Source: Allomeiothermus silvanus DSM 9946
Lineage (GTDB): Bacteria; Deinococcota; Deinococci; Deinococcales; Thermaceae
DNA length: 64,000 nt
Assembly: GCF_000092125.1 (NCBI RefSeq)
Contig: NC_014213.1
Location: forward strand, 186,001-250,000
Reading direction: 5' to 3'
Part shown: piece after piece, positions 55,127 to 63,584 of the stretch
Layout: the number at the start of each line of letters is the position of its first letter
Numbering within the stretch: position 1 is the first letter of the stretch
Program-made: the position numbers and the translations under genes
The notes under the pieces: model-generated
The model's input: only the letters and a program-made list of their open reading frames with translations
Database searches by the model: none
What the model was told of the DNA's origin: nothing

Positions 55127-56359
55127 CTAGCGCAGCAGCGGCGTGACTTCCTGGGCCGCGCGGTCGAGCGCCTCCTTGGGGCTCAGGCGCCCCAGCAGGG
55201 CTTCTTGCACGTACTTGGCGAAGATGTCCGAGATCTGGGGGTAGCGGGCCACCGGGGGACGGGGCCTGGCGAAGGCCATCGAATCCACGAAGGGGCGCAT
55301 GAGCGGGCGGGCGTTGCTCACCCAGGCCCGATAGGCCGGGTCGTTCGCCACCGAGCGGCGCACCGGGAGGAAGCCGGTACCCCGGTCCCACTCCACCTGT
55401 ACGGGAGTGCTGCTGAACCAGTTGATGAAGTCCCAGGCGGCCTTGGCCGAGGCCGCGTCGGCGTTCTGGAAGATGAAGATCTGCTCACCGCCCATGTTGG
55501 TGGCCGGATGTCCACCGGCGGGATACGGGAAGGGAGCGGCCCCTAACTCGAAATTGACCTGCTGGGGGAAGAACTGGGTCATCCACGAGCCATCCATCAC
55601 CATCGCGGCCTCGCCGCGCCCGAAGAGGCCCCATGGGGCCACCGGAGCCACTTTTTCCTTCTGCACCAGGTCCACCAGGAACTGCAAGGCCCGCACCCCC
55701 TGGGGCGAGTTGAAGGCCGGGGCGGTGTTGTTGGCGTTCAGGAACTCGGCCCCTGCGCCCCAGAAATACACTTGGGTCTGCCAGGTGGTGCCCTCGCCGC
55801 CCTGGGTGAAGAGCTCTATGCCCCACTTGCCGGTCTTCGCCTTGATCTGCCTGGCAAAGCGCAAGAGTTCGTCCCAGTTGCGCGGGGGGCGGTTGGGGTC
55901 GAGCCCGGCAGCCCGGAAGAGGTTCTTGTTCCAGAACAGCCCGAGGTTGGAGGCGCTCACTGGCAGGCTGTAGCGCTTGCCCTGGTAGAGCCCGTAGACC
56001 AGGGGGCCGGGGAAGTAGTCGGCGAGGTTGAGGTTGCTCTGGCGGATGAAGTCATCGAGGGGTGAGAGCGCCCCGCTCTGGGTGAGCAGGGGCATGGCCA
56101 CCAGGTCAGAGATGGCCATGCTGGGGGTTTGCTTGGCCGTGATGGCGGTTTGCAGTTTGGTCAACAGCTCCCCGCCGGGCACGAACACCGACTCGATAGT
56201 GACCCCGGGGTGTTCTTTCTGGTAGCGCTCGATGAGCCCCTGCAGGACCTGCCCGTTGGCCCCGTCCCAGTAGTGCCAGAAAGTGAGCTTCTGGGCCGTT
56301 CCCAGGCTGAGGAGCGCTACAGTCATGGTTACGATTGCCTTGAGCCAGTGTGCTTGCAT
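55127..56359 (-). CDS. malE: Maltose-type ABC transporter substrate-binding protein
   Basis: 410 residues. AGGAGGAAAG precedes the ATG. Signal peptide (AIVTMTVALLSLGTAQ), then LTFWHYWDGANGQVLQGLIERY and the SBP_bac_1 core with YSLPVSASNLGLFWNKNLF and AAMVMDGSWMTQFFPQQ. First structural gene of malE-malF-malG-GH13, and 61 bases after the regulator gene. Confidence 0.92.
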   Translation of the reverse strand: MQAHWLKAIVTMTVALLSLGTAQKLTFWHYWDGANGQVLQGLIERYQKEHPGVTIESVFVPGGELLTKLQTAITAKQTPSMAISDLVAMPLLTQSGALSPLDDFIRQSNLNLADYFPGPLVYGLYQGKRYSLPVSASNLGLFWNKNLFRAAGLDPNRPPRNWDELLRFARQIKAKTGKWGIELFTQGGEGTTWQTQVYFWGAGAEFLNANNTAPAFNSPQGVRALQFLVDLVQKEKVAPVAPWGLFGRGEAAMVMDGSWMTQFFPQQVNFELGAAPFPYPAGGHPATNMGGEQIFIFQNADAASAKAAWDFINWFSSTPVQVEWDRGTGFLPVRRSVANDPAYRAWVSNARPLMRPFVDSMAFARPRPPVARYPQISDIFAKYVQEALLGRLSPKEALDRAAQEVTPLLR

Positions 56360-56420
56360 ACTTTCCTCCTCTTGACATCGCTTCTCTGCATACCCGCTGC
56401 TGCTTGGTTCTGTAACTACC

Positions 56421-57428
56421 TCACCCCCTGGACGACGCCCGCACCACCAGCCGCGGGCTGAGCACCCGGTGGGTGACCTCGGCGGTGGGGCGCTCCATGC
56501 GCTGTAGCAGTAGCCGCGCGGCCAGCCCTCCCATCGACTCGATGGGCTGCTTCACGGTTGACAGCCCGTAGGCCTCGGCCCAGGGCTGGTCGTCATAGCC
56601 CACCAACCGTACCTCACCCCCGACCCCGATGCCCTTGTGGGCGAACTCGTCGATGAGTCCCTGGGCCAGCAGGTCGCAGGTAGCGAAGATATTGGCCGGA
56701 CCGTCGAGCCTGCGCAGGATCTCCTTTGCTGCCAGGCGACCCCCATCCCAGCTGAACTCTACGGTGATGATGTGGTCCCTGGGCAACTTCACCGAACCCT
56801 CCTCCAAGGCCCGCTGGAAACCCCTGAGGCGCTCCCGGAAGACGCCGCTGGCGAAGGGGGTGTCGAAGCGCTCCTCGATCATGACCACAAAGGTGGGGGC
56901 GGGGCGCTCGAGGAGGTGTTTACCCGCGAGGTAGCCTCCCGCGAGGTGGTCCACGGTCACGCTGTCGTAGGCGAAATGGGCAATATCCACCAAGACGGTG
57001 GGCAAATCCGCCGGGATCTTGCCACCCTCAAAGAGGCGGTCGGGGTTGAGCGAGGCCAGGATCAGGCCATCGGCGTTGTAGGGGGGTGCGGAGGGGTTGC
57101 GGTAGCGCTCGAGGCGGCGCGGGCTCAGCAGGGGGAAGAGCCCGGCGTCGTAGTCCCGCTGGGCGAGCCCCTGGTCAATGCCGTTGATCAGGCGATTGTA
57201 GAAGTCGGTGCCGATCATGGGCAGAAGCACCGATACGGATTGGGTCTTCCCCGTGCGGAAGGTACGGGCGGCCTGGTTGGGCCGGTAGCCGAGTTGCTCG
57301 ACGGCGCGCTGCACCTTGGCCCGGGTCTCCTCAGATACGTCGCGGTAGCCGTTGAGCACCCGGGAGACCGTGCTCACGGCGACCCCGGCGAGCTGGGCCA
57401 CATCCTGGATGGAGACGCGTGTGTTCAT
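56421..57428 (-). CDS. LacI-family regulator of the maltose operon
   Basis: 335 residues from the ATG at 57426-57428, with AAAGGAGG three bases ahead. LacI HTH: VSIQDVAQLAGVAVSTVSRVLNGYRDVSEE, hinge AVEQLGYRPNQAARTFRTG. Ligand domain ends at LSPRLVVRASSRG. It heads the maltose operon on the same strand and is probably autoregulated through the repeats at 57466-57486. Confidence 0.92.
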   Translation of the reverse strand: MNTRVSIQDVAQLAGVAVSTVSRVLNGYRDVSEETRAKVQRAVEQLGYRPNQAARTFRTGKTQSVSVLLPMIGTDFYNRLINGIDQGLAQRDYDAGLFPLLSPRRLERYRNPSAPPYNADGLILASLNPDRLFEGGKIPADLPTVLVDIAHFAYDSVTVDHLAGGYLAGKHLLERPAPTFVVMIEERFDTPFASGVFRERLRGFQRALEEGSVKLPRDHIITVEFSWDGGRLAAKEILRRLDGPANIFATCDLLAQGLIDEFAHKGIGVGGEVRLVGYDDQPWAEAYGLSTVKQPIESMGGLAARLLLQRMERPTAEVTHRVLSPRLVVRASSRG

Positions 57429-57465
57429 GACCTCCTTTCGATGATGTAACGTGGGTGACGTACCA

Positions 57466-57526
57466 AAATCGTTTCCGAAATCGTTTTTGTGCCTTGAATA
57501 TAGCCCCCCACTCCCCGGGTTGTCAA
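57466..57526 (-). promoter_or_regulatory. Promoter and operator repeats of the maltose operon
   Basis: On the complement: -35 TTGACA (57521-57526), 18-bp spacer, -10 TATATT (57497-57502). Just downstream are two direct copies of AAACGATTT (57478-57486 and 57466-57474) with a 12-bp period and CGG between. Their position around +1 fits repressor sites. Confidence 0.75.
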
Positions 57527-57743
57527 TAGAGCCCCCGGTCAGGGCGGCCGGAGGGCGACGGGGACGCGGCAGAGCGGAGACGCGCCTGCCAGTGCTGGCC
57601 GCACCCCGCACGAGCCACGCCGAGGAGGCCCGCTACTTGCGTATTTTGGTTGAAATCGGTCAGTGCTACCGGGTGAAGTTGGGCACAGGATTTCGCGCGA
57701 AATGGGCAGCGGTTTCGGCGAGAGTGTCCACCCCAGTCTAGCG

Positions 57744-58100
57744 GCGCGGGAATCCCAGGTGGGCCGGCTGCTGCAGGAGCTGTCCATCGCCAGAGGCGAC
57801 GGCCGCTACCTCAAGCTGCTAGCCCGCCTCGCCAAGACGGACCTGCTGGTCCTCGACGACTGGGGCCTGGACAGCCCCACCCCCGAGCAGCGCCGCGTCC
57901 TGCTAGAGCTGCTGGACGACCGTTACGAGAAGCGCTCCACCCTCATTGCCAGCCAGTTCCCCACCGACCTGTGGTACGACACCCTGGCCGACGCCATCCT
58001 GGACCACGTCCTGCGCAACGCCTACCGCGTCGAGCTCAGGGGCGAGAGCCTCAGGAAGACCAAGCGGGGCCTGAACCCGCTGAAGGAGGCGAGCACCTGA
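57744..58100 (+). pseudogene. IS21-family IstB remnant (C-terminal part)
   Basis: Encodes about 110 residues of an IstB-like AAA ATPase: LLARLAKTDLLVLDDWGLD (Walker B), LLELLDDRYEKRSTLIASQF and DHVLRNAYRVELRGESLRK. The N-terminal half with Walker A is missing and no istA is near, so it is a dead fragment. Confidence 0.8.
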
Positions 58101-58104
58101 CCCG

Positions 58105-58400
58105 GCCTTGCCGCTCACTTGTACCGGATTATCCGCACCACCACCCTCCGGACAGGCTGTTCGGCGGGCGTTCCTGCGTAGCGCCAGGCCTCGAAGCGGC
58201 AGGCCACGGCCCTGCCGGGCAGCACCGCGGCGCCCGAGACCGGGCAGGGGTGCTAGGTGGTCGTCCCATCCGGCAGGGCGGTCGGGGTGAGTCCGATGTG
58301 CTTGACGTTCGCCCCGGTGCCCTCGGCCAGGTAGATCCCCCAGGCTCCTGGTTCCAGCCCCCGGCCCTGGGCCTCCCGGAAGGTGACCACCGGGCGGGCG
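58105..58400 (-). pseudogene. Unidentified broken coding sequence
   Basis: The complement reads EEPLYARPVVTFREAQGRGL on to HIGLTPTALPDGTTT, a stop, then in the same frame GRAVACRFEAWRYAGTPAEQ and on to RIIRYK and a stop. Composition and codon use look coding, but I do not recognise the family. Confidence 0.35.
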
Positions 58401-58419
58401 TAGAGGGGCTCCTCCTTCG

Positions 58420-58593
58420 CTGAGGAGGGAAGCGGGAGAGGGCCGAGGGGGACTTGGTCAGGCTGTGCTGGGGTCTAGCCTTGCCGTGGCCGTGGGAGGG
58501 CACGAGGAGGAGAGCTTGGAGGGAAGCCTGGGGGTGGAGAGTTGGCAAGAGGGCGAGAATAGCCGAGAGTAGGGATTGGGCCGTTGAGGTCAT
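58420..58593 (-). pseudogene. N-terminal fragment of a Thermus-type IS4-like transposase
   Basis: On the complement an ATG at 58591-58593 opens MTSTAQSLLSAILALLPTLH and LTKSPSALSRF, resembling the first 55 residues of IS4-like transposases common in Thermus. The rest is absent. 58594-58980 shows no gene; it is eroded intergenic DNA next to the toxin-antitoxin pair. Confidence 0.45.
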
Positions 58594-58982
58594 AGCACCC
58601 GTGATCAGACGGAAACCCGGCAGCCCTTTTCCAGTGGTCCCGGCGCATAAGTATCCCCGGGATGCATAAGTGCAAGTTTTGAGTCTAGCGACCCCAGAAC
58701 GTTTCCTCTCCAGGGTAGACCACGAAGGCGGCCTCCAGCCCAAGATCCTTCCAAGGTGATTCCCTGACGGGAAAGCAGCTATCCGGTAGAGCCCCAAAGA
58801 CCGCACTATCAAGCGGAACCGGGCCTCAAAAAAGATGGCCCCCCATGGGGCCGACCCAGTCCCGAACCCTCACTATCCAGGGTCCCGACCTCCCTTGGCC
58901 TGGCTTACCGCTGGGAGCGCTGCGAGGGCCTTAGCCCATCGAGGACTCTTTACCAAGGAGCTGTGGTAAGCTCGAGGAGGAC

Positions 58983-59330
58983 ATGGTAAAGAGCCGCTTA
59001 AGCAGTAAAGGCCAGATCACCCTTCCCAAGCCGGTGCGGGAGGCCTTGGGTCTTGCCCCCGGAGAGGAGGTGGTCTTTGAGCTGCGGCAAGGCGAGGCCG
59101 TGCTCCGTCCCCGCCGCCAGGTTCCCCTGGAGGCCCTTTTGGGGCGACTGGGCGGCAAATCGGCCTTTCCGGGGGAAGAGGAGGAGGGTCGGGCGCGGGA
59201 GGCGGCATGGGTTCGGGAGAGGGGTTGGATACCAGCCTGCTCCTGCGCTTCATCACCGGAAAGCCGGAGGAGCTTGCGGGGAAGGCCCTTCTGGTGTTCC
59301 GGGGGGCCGAGGAGCGTCGCTTCCTCCTGA
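58983..59330 (+). CDS. vapB: AbrB/MazE-type antitoxin, probable VapB, with extended tail
   Basis: The first about 50 residues are an AbrB swapped-hairpin domain: RLSSKGQITLPKPVREALGL and EVVFELRQGEAVLRPR. GAGGAG precedes the ATG. A usual VapB of this type ends near residue 80; this frame runs on to 115 and overlaps the toxin gene by 124 bases in another frame. Either the stop was lost or there is a small shift. Binds its operator and the PIN toxin. Confidence 0.7.
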   Translation: MVKSRLSSKGQITLPKPVREALGLAPGEEVVFELRQGEAVLRPRRQVPLEALLGRLGGKSAFPGEEEEGRAREAAWVRERGWIPACSCASSPESRRSLRGRPFWCSGGPRSVASS

Positions 59331-59611
59331 GGGTCCACCCTTTGGTGGTGGCCGAGGCCTTCTACACCCTCGTCTCCTTCTACAAGGCCAAAAAGGGGGA
59401 AGCGGCGGAAACCCTCCTAGCCCTCCTGGACCGGCCCGGGGTGGAGGTCCTGGAGGGGGACGCAGTGTTCCCGGCTCTCCGGGAGGCGGGCAGGGGAGGC
59501 CTGAGCCTCGTGGACGCCTTTCTGCTCTTCCGATGCGGGGAGAGGGATGAGGGGGTGGCCACCCTGGATGCCCGGCTACGGAAGAGGGTGGGGGAAGGGA
59601 TTATCCCCTGA
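59207..59611 (+). CDS. vapC: PIN-domain ribonuclease toxin, probable VapC
   Basis: 134 residues. First acidic residue in GLDTSLLLRFITG (Asp8), conserved Glu in HPLVVAEAFYTL, then LSLVDAFLLFRCGE and VATLDARLRKR with the later Asp residues. ATG lies inside the antitoxin frame. Likely cleaves RNA when the antitoxin is lost. Confidence 0.75.
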   Translation: MGSGEGLDTSLLLRFITGKPEELAGKALLVFRGAEERRFLLRVHPLVVAEAFYTLVSFYKAKKGEAAETLLALLDRPGVEVLEGDAVFPALREAGRGGLSLVDAFLLFRCGERDEGVATLDARLRKRVGEGIIP

Positions 59612-60099
59612 CCCTGCTCAAGGGTGAGAGCAGCACAGGCCGATTCCCCTTGGGGCTGGGCTGTGCCCAGCACGCCTGAGCAGAACGGTGCCGTAGCGCA
59701 CCCCCGAGAAGGGCCACAATAAGTGGAGGGAACGCTCTTTGGAAGGGGGAAAGCCGCCCTGAAGGGACGCCGGGCCGAAGCTCAGGGTGCCCGCCCGCTC
59801 AAAGAAGCCCTGGCTGAAGCGGTCCGGTAGATTCCCTTCGGGACGGAGCAGGCTCGGTACGCCCGCGCAAGCGAGAGATTCAAAAAAACTCTGGGGACTG
59901 TAAAGAACGGGGGCCGGAAGAGCTGGCCCCGGCCACCCCCTACCGGCGTAAGCGAGGAGGCAAGACCCGGGCTGCTCCAGTTCAGGAGCGGCGGGCGGGG
60001 CTGGCCGAGTCGTGCCTCGCCCCTCAGGTCGCGGTGGATGAGGCTCTAGGGCAGATGGACCGGGATGTGGGCAACCTGCGCCCGTGAACCGGAATATGT
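59612..60099. repeat. Non-coding stretch with two REP-like palindromic units
   Basis: I see no gene in these 490 bases. Two units of a dispersed repeat lie at about 59642-59676 and 59830-59865, both starting GATTCCC and carrying CCTTSGGG followed by an inverted pair. Related units lie at 47271-47297 and, four times, inside the hydrogenase-like large-subunit gene. Confidence 0.5.
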
Positions 60100-60711
60100 T
60101 CAATCCTCACCCGCCAGTGCAGCCAAAGCCCGTCCAGGTGGGTCTAGCTCCGCCTCCGGCCCGAACTCGGTGCTGTGCCACCGGGCGTAGCGCTCCTGAA
60201 AGCGGGGCAAGTCGAGCGTGAGGGCGTGCACGCGCTCGAGCAACCAACCCTTGAGCGGGCTAGCGGGTAGGGCTGCGAGGTGCTTGAGGCAGATGAAGCC
60301 CTGGCCCTGCCGCAAGGCCAGCCCAACCGTTTCGGCGGGCAACCGCGCCAGCACCTCGAGGTAACGCCGGGTAGTGGATTGCTGCACCCCACACGCCAGG
60401 CAAATCCGCGGGTCGTCGGCGGTTTCCAGGAGAGTCTCTAGCATTGCCTCACTCAACCGGGGCACCTCGGGGTGCCGTGCCTCGAGCGCTACCAGCTTGT
60501 GCCAGTGGCGGCTGCACAAGACCGCGCCGCTTACCATCGGAGGGTCTTGCTCGTAAAGGGCCTTCGGCCCCTGGCTAGCGCCGGTACTCAAGCGCAGCAA
60601 TCGTGTCTCCAGGTATTCCCGCGCGGCCCGGCGAGCGAGGATGCAGATCGGACAGCAGGGCTCGCGCAGCAGGGCCAATAGCCGCTCGGCGTCGGTGGGC
60701 GCCATGGTCAC
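60100..60711 (-). CDS. Cysteine-rich protein, DUF6062-like
   Basis: 203 residues with cysteine motifs REPCCPICILARRAAREYLE (about 17-36), VLCSRHWHKL, ICLACGVQQSTTRRYLEVL and FICLKHLAAL. The repeated CxxC / C-x-x-H arrangement suggests metal binding, as in DUF6062 proteins. Start GTG overlaps the upstream stop (GTGA) with GGAGGG ahead. It is the last gene of the hydrogenase-4-like operon and could be a maturation or assembly factor; that is inference. Confidence 0.6.
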   Translation of the reverse strand: MTMAPTDAERLLALLREPCCPICILARRAAREYLETRLLRLSTGASQGPKALYEQDPPMVSGAVLCSRHWHKLVALEARHPEVPRLSEAMLETLLETADDPRICLACGVQQSTTRRYLEVLARLPAETVGLALRQGQGFICLKHLAALPASPLKGWLLERVHALTLDLPRFQERYARWHSTEFGPEAELDPPGRALAALAGED

Positions 60712-61142
60712 GGTCGGGTCCCTCCCAGCTCGTCTGTGTCGCCTCCCGAGGCCAATTCGGCGGGGAACAGAGCCCGCGATACCCGCAGGCGCGCGCTTTC
60801 TGCCCGGATGTCGACCACCTCAACCCCTTCCAGATCCGCCGGCTCGAGCCACACCCGGTAGACCCCCTGTTCGCAGCGGTACGTCAGTTCCCAGCCCCCG
60901 TCCATCCCACCCACGCGGGAGACGAGCGACAACTGGGCACGCGAGCAGGAGGTTTCCAGATCCAGTACCCGGCGAGCCAGGCGGGCGAGGCCGGGTAGCG
61001 CCTGGCGCTCGGCCTGCGAGGGGTCACGCCGCAGCCGCATATAGCGCTTGACCCGCCCGGTCCGGGGGTTCAGCACCGGCTCGAGGACCCAGAAGTCCAC
61101 CCGTTGGCCATCTATCTCCAGGGTAGCGAAAGTTTTAGCCAT
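60708..61142 (-). CDS. Hypothetical protein of the hydrogenase-4-like operon
   Basis: 144 residues from the ATG at 61140-61142 (GGGGAGGAG ahead), overlapping the small-subunit gene. Mostly beta-rich (TFATLEIDGQRVDFWVLEPV, WELTYRCEQGVYRVWLEPA). I do not recognise it. Tight overlaps on both sides show co-translation with its neighbours. Confidence 0.6.
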   Translation of the reverse strand: MAKTFATLEIDGQRVDFWVLEPVLNPRTGRVKRYMRLRRDPSQAERQALPGLARLARRVLDLETSCSRAQLSLVSRVGGMDGGWELTYRCEQGVYRVWLEPADLEGVEVVDIRAESARLRVSRALFPAELASGGDTDELGGTRP

Positions 61143-62007
61143 GCTCCTCCCCTCGCTCCGCTCGGCGAGAAGACGCCTCCACCCCCGCTTCGCTGGATAC
61201 CACCTGGGTACGCTCCTCGTGCAAGCGCCCTCCAACCAGCACCTGCTGAGTCTGGCCGCTGAGCAGCAGCAGGCCGTGCAGAATAGAGGCTGGCCGGGCG
61301 GGACTGCCCGGCACGTAGACGTCTACCGGAACCACCTGGTCTACCCCCCCTACCACTGCGGCGCTTTCCGCGAAGATCTCGCCGCCGATGGCCTCGTTGC
61401 CCACCGCCACCACCCCTTTGGGCTCGGGTGTGGCCTGGTAGGTACGCCAGAGGGCCTCCCGCATGTTTTGGCTCACCGGTCCGGTCACCAGCAAGGCGTC
61501 GGCGTGGCGGGGCGAAGCCACCACACTGAAACCGAAACGGCTCATGTCGTGGAAGGGGTTGCCGGCCAGAGCCACCTCGGTGTCGTCCAGGCCGGTGTTG
61601 CCCGCGGAGACTTCGCGGAAGGCCAGGGTGGGCAGGTGGAGTTCGGCGCGGGTAGGGGGCGGAGGGGTGGGCTCGACAAAGCTTCCGGTGGTCAGGTCTA
61701 CTCGCTGCACGAGGTCTTCTCGCCGGGTCACCGCCACCTCGAGGGTACGCAACTCGCCTACCGCCTGCGGAATTGCCCGGAAACAGCGCCCGCAGAGGAC
61801 GCATTGGGCCAGGTTCACCCGGAACTCACCCCCTTCCTCGGCGAAGGCCGCGCTGGGGCAAAGTTCCAGGAGTTCACGCCTCACCGCTGGGGAAAGCCCC
61901 TCAGGCCGCAGCAGGGGCCAGCCAGGGGCCCAGGCCGGCAGCCTGAAGAGCTTCTCCAGGCTTCGGGTCAGGAGGCCGGTGCGCAAGGTCTGCCATAGGG
62001 AGGTCAT
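61135..62007 (-). CDS. Hydrogenase-4/complex I small-subunit homologue (HyfI/NuoB-like) without N2 cysteines
   Basis: 290 residues from the ATG at 62005-62007 (ATGA overlap with the upstream gene). An N-terminal ferredoxin-like part keeps only CVLCGRC (69-75). The rest aligns with HycG/NuoB: SRFGFSVVASPRHADALLVT, RTYQATPEPKGVVAVG, VPVDVYVPGSPARPASILHG. All four positions that bind cluster N2 are changed: the CxxC pair region reads GNTGLDDTE (136-144), the next Cys falls in GNEAIGG (203-209), and PGCP reads PGSP (233-236). It should not hold an N2 cluster. Membrane-facing peripheral arm subunit. Confidence 0.85.
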   Translation of the reverse strand: MTSLWQTLRTGLLTRSLEKLFRLPAWAPGWPLLRPEGLSPAVRRELLELCPSAAFAEEGGEFRVNLAQCVLCGRCFRAIPQAVGELRTLEVAVTRREDLVQRVDLTTGSFVEPTPPPPTRAELHLPTLAFREVSAGNTGLDDTEVALAGNPFHDMSRFGFSVVASPRHADALLVTGPVSQNMREALWRTYQATPEPKGVVAVGNEAIGGEIFAESAAVVGGVDQVVPVDVYVPGSPARPASILHGLLLLSGQTQQVLVGGRLHEERTQVVSSEAGVEASSRRAERGEEHG

Positions 62008-63584
62008 AGATCGCACCCCGCGTAGGAGAGGTCGAAGGATTTGTTGATGATGGGGAAGTCGGGCAGGCCCATCCCCCGCACGGCGAGCTCGAGGGCCCGC
62101 CAGTTCTTGAAGCTGGGGTCGACGATCTTGACCCGCTCTACCCGGTTCCCCCGTAGCCGCACCCAGTAGAAAAGTTCACCCCGCCCGGCCTCCACCCGGC
62201 TATAGGCCTCTGCTGTCGCAGGGACTGGGTCAACCCGGGGCGTAGTGGGCCCGTTGGCCACTTCTCCCTGGGGCAGCGCACCGAGGAAGCGGTCCAGGTA
62301 GACAAAGCCCTGCCGGAGCTCCTCCGCATAGACCTGAGCCCGGGCCAGCACGTCGCCCCCGGAGCGCACCACCGGGGTGAACGTCTGGTACAGCGCGTCG
62401 TCCTGGCGCAGGTCACGCCCCAGCCCACAGGCCCGGGCCGCCGGGCCCACCAGGCCCAGCCAGCGGGCCTGGGCCTGGGTGAGGGTGCCCACGTAGCGCA
62501 GGCGGTCGAGGACCATGGGGTGCTTGAGGGCCGCGGCGAGGTGGGTCTCGGCCTCGGCCGCCAGCTTGGCGAGCGCCCCCCGCACCTCGACCTGGGTTTC
62601 CGGGTCTATATCGAAGCCCACGCCCCCTACCGTGAGGGCGTTACGGCCGTAGCGATGTCCGGTCAGGCGCTCGAGCTGCCCCTGGAGCAGGGCCCGCACC
62701 TTGCCCACCTGGGTAGCGGCGTAGGCGTAGCCGATATCGGTGAAAAGCCCCGCGAGGTGGCCCAGGTGACCAAATAGGCGCTCTAGCTCGAGGAGCACCC
62801 GCCGGAGGCGATAGGCCCTGGGGGGCACCTCTACCCCCAAGGCGGCCTCCACCGCCTGGCAGAAGGCCAGGGCGTGGGCTACCGGCTCCCCGCCCGCCCG
62901 CTCCGCCAGCAAGAGGGCCTGCTCGAGGCTTTTCCCCTGAAAAAGCTGCTCTACCCCCCGGTGCTGGTAGCCCAAGCGAACCTCCAGGTGGAGAATCCTT
63001 TCCCCCAGCACGCTGAAGCGGAAGTGGCCGGGTTCGATAATCCCCGCGTGTACCGGGCCTACGGGCACCTCGTGCAGCCCTTCCACCCGGTCGAAGGGGT
63101 AAGGGAGACGGACGATCCCCTTGGGGACAGCCTGACGGCTGTACACCGAGTGGTGGTTGCGGAGGGGCTTGAGGGAGGGGTGACCCTCGGGTACCAGGCC
63201 ATGATCTTCCCACAGCTCCCGTTCGAACCAGTCCAGCGCTGGGAACTCCTCCGCCAGGCTGGGAAAGCTCCCCTGGGCTTCCACACGGAACTCCTGTAAT
63301 GAGAAAGCCTCCCCGGGGGCAGATTCCCTTGGGGACGGGCTGACGCCCGTGCGCCCGGAGGCAGATTCCCTTGGGGGCGGACTGGCCTCCGTGCGCCCGG
63401 TTGACGAAGTCCCACCCCGCTGCGCGGCGAAAGAAGCGTCTGCGCTAGCAGAGGATCCTTCGACCAGGTAACGCAGGTGGGGACGATCCCCTTCGGGACG
63501 GACCAGGCTTTGTGCACCGGGGGGCGCATCGTACCAAAGGGCCACGGGCCGACCCGATGCCAGCGCTTGCTTCAGAGCTTCCAC
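62004..63584 (-). CDS. Hydrogenase-4/complex I large-subunit homologue (HyfG/HycE, NuoC-NuoD-like) without Ni-Fe cysteines
   Basis: 526 residues. A NuoC-like N-terminal part (1-140) is interrupted by low-complexity insertions that coincide with REP-like DNA units; a NuoD-like part follows (GPVHAGIIEPGHFRFSVLGE, EVRLGYQHRGVEQLFQG). The Ni-ligand motif ERxCGxC reads ERAGGEP (228-234), and the protein ends INKSFDLSYAGCDL with no DPCxxC. It therefore cannot bind a Ni-Fe centre, like the energy-converting-hydrogenase-related (Ehr) proteins. Overlaps the preceding hyfF-like gene by 13 bases. Confidence 0.87.
   Translation of the reverse strand: MEALKQALASGRPVALWYDAPPGAQSLVRPEGDRPHLRYLVEGSSASADASFAAQRGGTSSTGRTEASPPPRESASGRTGVSPSPRESAPGEAFSLQEFRVEAQGSFPSLAEEFPALDWFERELWEDHGLVPEGHPSLKPLRNHHSVYSRQAVPKGIVRLPYPFDRVEGLHEVPVGPVHAGIIEPGHFRFSVLGERILHLEVRLGYQHRGVEQLFQGKSLEQALLLAERAGGEPVAHALAFCQAVEAALGVEVPPRAYRLRRVLLELERLFGHLGHLAGLFTDIGYAYAATQVGKVRALLQGQLERLTGHRYGRNALTVGGVGFDIDPETQVEVRGALAKLAAEAETHLAAALKHPMVLDRLRYVGTLTQAQARWLGLVGPAARACGLGRDLRQDDALYQTFTPVVRSGGDVLARAQVYAEELRQGFVYLDRFLGALPQGEVANGPTTPRVDPVPATAEAYSRVEAGRGELFYWVRLRGNRVERVKIVDPSFKNWRALELAVRGMGLPDFPIINKSFDLSYAGCDL
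63114..63520. repeat. Four REP-like palindromic units inside the large-subunit gene
   Basis: Units begin with GATCCCC or GATTCCC at 63114, 63322, 63364 and 63485. Two (63322 and 63364) are tandem with a 42-bp period and translate in frame as GRTEASPPPRESAS and GRTGVSPSPRESAP. The others give QAVPKGIVR and AQSLVRPEGDR. All lie within the open reading frame. A 22-bp repeat, 63424-63445, recurs at 63607-63628 in the next gene. Confidence 0.65.

Noticed and set aside
59618-60103. 161-codon complement frame after the toxin gene
   Set aside because: Proline/glycine-rich, built largely of REP-like repeats, with no ribosome binding site or family resemblance.
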